A stretch of DNA of 34,932 nucleotides from Lachnospiraceae bacterium (GTDB lineage Bacteria; Bacillota; Clostridia; Lachnospirales; Lachnospiraceae). Location: assembly GCA_017469405.1 (NCBI GenBank), contig JAFUGL010000038.1, forward strand, positions 1 to 34,932, given 5' to 3'. Under the pieces are notes generated by a model. That model was not told the DNA's origin, did no database searches, and was given only the letters and a program-made list of their open reading frames with translations. A program made the translations under genes and the position numbers. Of this stretch, positions 31,734 to 34,932 are shown piece by piece. Numbering within the stretch: the first letter of the stretch is position 1; each line of letters begins with the position of its first letter.

Positions 31734-34700
31734 ATGAATTTTAAGGACAAATTAATTAAAAGGTTAGTTGATGTCGGTAAAAAACATAGGATATTGGTAT
31801 ATCCTATGCTCATTCTTGTTGCAATAATAAGTGCAATTTCTCATGCTGTATATTGGGGAAAAGGCAATGGCAGAAAGCTTGTTGCTTCTGTTGCTATAGT
31901 TGCGCTTTTGATTACACAATCTCTCTTCCTTACATCATCAGCGGATATGGGCGACAGTCCCGAGCCTGATGCAGGAGCGACCGTGTCGGACGAAACTCCT
32001 GTTGATGTAGACTCACCGGATGGAGCCATAATAGATGAAGGTTCGGTTGATGAGGCAGTTTTAAATGATGAAGCAGCAGAGGATTCTGTTTTAGATGAAG
32101 GCGAAAGCTTAGATGCTGCAAATGCAGATAATAATGATATTGCAGATGATAATATGACTGATGGAACTCTGAATGCCGAAGGAGAAAGTGATAATCCGGA
32201 TGGCTCGGAATTGCCTGAAGAATTGTTAAATGATGATATAGATGTATTGGGCGCTGAAGGAGATGAGGGTACTGAAGAAACCCCTATTTCAAATGGCGTT
32301 AAATATTATATGTATTATACTGTTAACGGTTCAGCTGCAACTTCATATCTTGGTGGTTCAGCTGTTAATGAAACAGGTGAGGCAAATCAGTGGTTTTCTT
32401 CGGCAGATGCAAAGGCAGCATGGGAATTTGGTGATTATAAAGGAATATCGGTATCGGGTCCGTTCTTTGATACAGCAGGAACACCCGCAGATAATTCTGC
32501 TGAAGCATTTGCATCTGATACAGCTACAAAAGATGGCGATGGAAATGTAAATGTTTATTTTATAGCTTCAAGAGTAAGCTATGATGTGGTTATTACCAGT
32601 GCAGGAACTACTTTGACAGCTACAGATACTGTCCCTTATGTATCAAGTGATTTAGCTATTGCTGGTTCTGCGTATACTATCAAAAGTGCAGAAGATTATG
32701 GATTGGTTAATAAAGGATATACATTTAACGGTTTGAGCGGAAGCTATATCTCAGGTGATAAGGATGCTGAAGTTACTGTCAATGTTGCATCATTAGTTTC
32801 TCAGATTGATGCTGAAGCAGTATGGACACCTCAGCCTTTCAAAGTTAAATGTTATGTTACTTCCGATGCTATGGAGGATAAGGTTACACTTGCAGATCCT
32901 TCAAATACATATATAGAGGTTAATTGTATATATGGTCAGGATGTAAGTTTACCAAATGCATCAACAGTTTCGGGATATGCTACAAGTAAAGGTTATTATT
33001 TCTCAGGCTGGCAGCTTGGAGGAAATGAATATACAAGTATAAATGCATCTGAGCTTGCGGAATTTGCCGAAGGTTCCAATGATGTAAATGAATATGGTAA
33101 AGATTTGGTTGCGGTTTGGAAATACAGAAACGTAACACCAAGTCTTGTGAAAAACGCATCAAGTACAGGTAAGACTACTGTTGAAGGTCTTAGTATTACC
33201 GCTGAGTATGGAGATACGGTAAATGTTGATGTGCTTACAAATTATGTTGAGGCAGGAGATGGATCAACATCTGTAAATAATTTCTCATATGAGATTACTT
33301 CGGGTAATGGCGATTTGGCTGCACTCGGACTAAATATATCTACAACTACTGATTCAGGAACAGGTAAGGTAGTAGGATTTAATATCAATGGTACTTTAAA
33401 TAATATAAATACAGATTGGGCAAATGTTGTAATTACAATTACAGATGAGAATAAGCTTGATTCTGCAGGAAAGGACAGCTTTACTATCAAAGTTAAGTCC
33501 AATAAAAAGCAGGTTACTATAGTTCCATCATCTATAAAGAATGGTGACAAGGCTGTAACAAAGGCATATGACGGTGATGCCAAGATGACAGTTTCAGACA
33601 GATGTGATGTAGAAACCAGGATTGGAAGTGATGAGGTATATGCTAAGTTCAGTACTGAGGCAGAGGCTGATAACGAAAAAGCAGGTACCGGAAAAGCACT
33701 TACCATCAAAAATGTAACCTTGGATGGTGCCAAGGCAGGATTCTATGAACTTTTAGATGACTCAGGTGCTGTAGTGGATGGAGGAAATATTACTATCCCG
33801 GGTATTGCAACCATAACTCAAGGTTCAATTGCTCTTGGAATTGAACTTGTGGAAGGAGAAAGCGATAGTATATTATTTGGTCAGGCAACACCAAAATACA
33901 GACTTTATATAACTAATCCGGAAAATCTTGCTGAATCTGATATAGCAGATTATGAAGCTGACAATGAGACATTTATAAAGAATAAACTTGGATTTACAGG
34001 AGAGTATAGTTGTGCAAGAACTCTTTACAGCAATCCGGGAGAATATTCGATTTATCCTGTTATTGATACTTCAAAAGCAAATTACCTCTCAACATCACCT
34101 TCTGCAAAATTCACTGTAAGCAGAGAGTCAGGTAATGGACATTATGAATTACAGAATAGTCCGGTAAACGGTATATATGCTGATTTAAAGATAATTGCAA
34201 CAAATGATTATGATAAAATCAGATTATTAGATGATGGTGAGGGTGATATAGCTGAGTCTATGTCAAAAGCCAGTGCAACCGCATTATTTGACAATGTTGT
34301 GTCTGTACCTAATATGCAGGATGGAACTGTAAGAATACAGATGCTTAACTCTTCAACAGGTGCAATTACTGAGATAGTTACACTTGAACATATCAGCGTA
34401 GATAGAAATTGTCCAAGTCTTGAAAGCTTTAGTGTTACACCGGCTGAAAAGTTTAATGAATTTAATTTTGGTACATACTATCATGCACAGGAAGTGGATG
34501 GTATAAAGGTTGAAGCCGCAACATTAAAATTCACATATTCATCAACGGGTAGTGAGTGTGATAAATTCTACTATGAATTCCTGGATGAAGATGGTAATGT
34601 TCGTGGTAATATAACACATGAAGTAAAGATGACAAAGGATGAGTCAACAGGATTATATCATGCAACTATTACTATAGGAACAGGAACTTATGGTAAATTA

Positions 34701-34932
34701 AGAGTATATGCAACAAATCTTGTTGGTACACCTTCAGATGTTAGTTACATTAAATTAAATGAAAGTCTTTCCAAAATGACTGATTATTATGAGTGGATGG
34801 TAGAAAACAGTATCTCTGCTTCAGATATTAAGGTCGTTGATTCAAAAGGAAATACAGCAGTATCGGGAGTATGGTATAATTCACTTTCTTACAGTACTAC
34901 CGCAACAGATAATGATAGTGGAATTCAGTATA
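31734..34932 (+). CDS. Giant repeat-type surface protein, 5' part
   Basis: The frame is open for 1066 codons to the window end; the stop is outside. The N-terminus has two hydrophobic stretches: residues about 19-40 (ILVYPMLILVAIISAISHAV) and 50-70 (VASVAIVALLITQSLFL, then TSSA), the second a likely signal peptide with cleavage near SSA-D. A very acidic Asp/Glu/Ala region follows to about residue 185. Then come beta-rich repeats: a Listeria-Bacteroides-type segment (GYYFSGWQLGG) near 425, and a YDG-type adhesin segment (TKAYDGDAKMTVSDR) near 615. It is probably exported and cell-surface attached, binding host or fibre surfaces; the anchor is not visible. The RBS GAGGTGAAGAG precedes the ATG. 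Confidence 0.88.
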   Translation, partial: MNFKDKLIKRLVDVGKKHRILVYPMLILVAIISAISHAVYWGKGNGRKLVASVAIVALLITQSLFLTSSADMGDSPEPDAGATVSDETPVDVDSPDGAIIDEGSVDEAVLNDEAAEDSVLDEGESLDAANADNNDIADDNMTDGTLNAEGESDNPDGSELPEELLNDDIDVLGAEGDEGTEETPISNGVKYYMYYTVNGSAATSYLGGSAVNETGEANQWFSSADAKAAWEFGDYKGISVSGPFFDTAGTPADNSAEAFASDTATKDGDGNVNVYFIASRVSYDVVITSAGTTLTATDTVPYVSSDLAIAGSAYTIKSAEDYGLVNKGYTFNGLSGSYISGDKDAEVTVNVASLVSQIDAEAVWTPQPFKVKCYVTSDAMEDKVTLADPSNTYIEVNCIYGQDVSLPNASTVSGYATSKGYYFSGWQLGGNEYTSINASELAEFAEGSNDVNEYGKDLVAVWKYRNVTPSLVKNASSTGKTTVEGLSITAEYGDTVNVDVLTNYVEAGDGSTSVNNFSYEITSGNGDLAALGLNISTTTDSGTGKVVGFNINGTLNNINTDWANVVITITDENKLDSAGKDSFTIKVKSNKKQVTIVPSSIKNGDKAVTKAYDGDAKMTVSDRCDVETRIGSDEVYAKFSTEAEADNEKAGTGKALTIKNVTLDGAKAGFYELLDDSGAVVDGGNITIPGIATITQGSIALGIELVEGESDSILFGQATPKYRLYITNPENLAESDIADYEADNETFIKNKLGFTGEYSCARTLYSNPGEYSIYPVIDTSKANYLSTSPSAKFTVSRESGNGHYELQNSPVNGIYADLKIIATNDYDKIRLLDDGEGDIAESMSKASATALFDNVVSVPNMQDGTVRIQMLNSSTGAITEIVTLEHISVDRNCPSLESFSVTPAEKFNEFNFGTYYHAQEVDGIKVEAATLKFTYSSTGSECDKFYYEFLDEDGNVRGNITHEVKMTKDESTGLYHATITIGTGTYGKLRVYATNLVGTPSDVSYIKLNESLSKMTDYYEWMVENSISASDIKVVDSKGNTAVSGVWYNSLSYSTTATDNDSGIQY

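Overview
The window looks like a chromosome segment of a low-GC, butyrate-forming anaerobe of the Clostridia, most likely a Lachnospiraceae member (Butyrivibrio/Roseburia/Coprococcus-like). The reasons are the AT-rich sequence, strong GGAGG-type ribosome binding sites, the gene order thl-crt-hbd-bcd-etfB-etfA, an NfnAB transhydrogenase, LuxS with Pfs, and a very large repeat-type surface protein. No rRNA, tRNA, CRISPR array, transposase or phage module was seen.

Layout. 1-4012: the end of ispF, a zinc-ribbon/von Willebrand A/C-type-lectin membrane protein, and a membrane-anchored GH3 beta-N-acetylglucosaminidase closed by a terminator. 4149-7527: nfnA-nfnB (NADPH/NADH/ferredoxin balance) and two small membrane proteins with clear terminators. 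7555-9311: a small minus-strand gene with a good promoter, queH, and two minus-strand XRE regulators. 9408-10798: thyA-folA (dTMP and folate). 10917-19078: an unusual gene group: a YbjQ-type protein with a zinc finger, a TPR protein with a huge Glu-rich repeat tail, an Ala/Lys/Glu coiled-coil protein ending in an AAA+-like domain that lacks its Walker residues, and, after an intergenic hairpin, an MreB paralogue. 19103-25208: the butyrate operon with its own promoter. 25213-25537: a 325-nt branched palindrome. 25575-27334: a minus-strand operon of two unknown membrane proteins and an orphan HicB-like protein. It diverges from a YunG-NUDIX fusion gene across a region with three copies of a 13-bp element placed at the promoters. 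28635-30932: a YkgJ-type cysteine-cluster protein, mtnN and luxS, with a second palindrome between the last two. 31200-34932: a small hydrophilic protein and the start of a giant surface protein that runs off the window.

How the genes work together. Thl, Crt, Hbd and Bcd-EtfAB take two acetyl-CoA to butyryl-CoA. Bcd-EtfAB probably bifurcates electrons to ferredoxin, and NfnAB can exchange them with NADPH, so the two redox modules in the window complement each other. MtnN and LuxS are consecutive steps in S-adenosylhomocysteine recycling and AI-2 formation. The best candidate for an undescribed system is the 10917-19078 group: charge-rich repeat proteins, a predicted inactive AAA+ domain and a solitary actin homologue suggest a cytoskeletal or scaffold assembly. 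This is inference from gene order and composition only.
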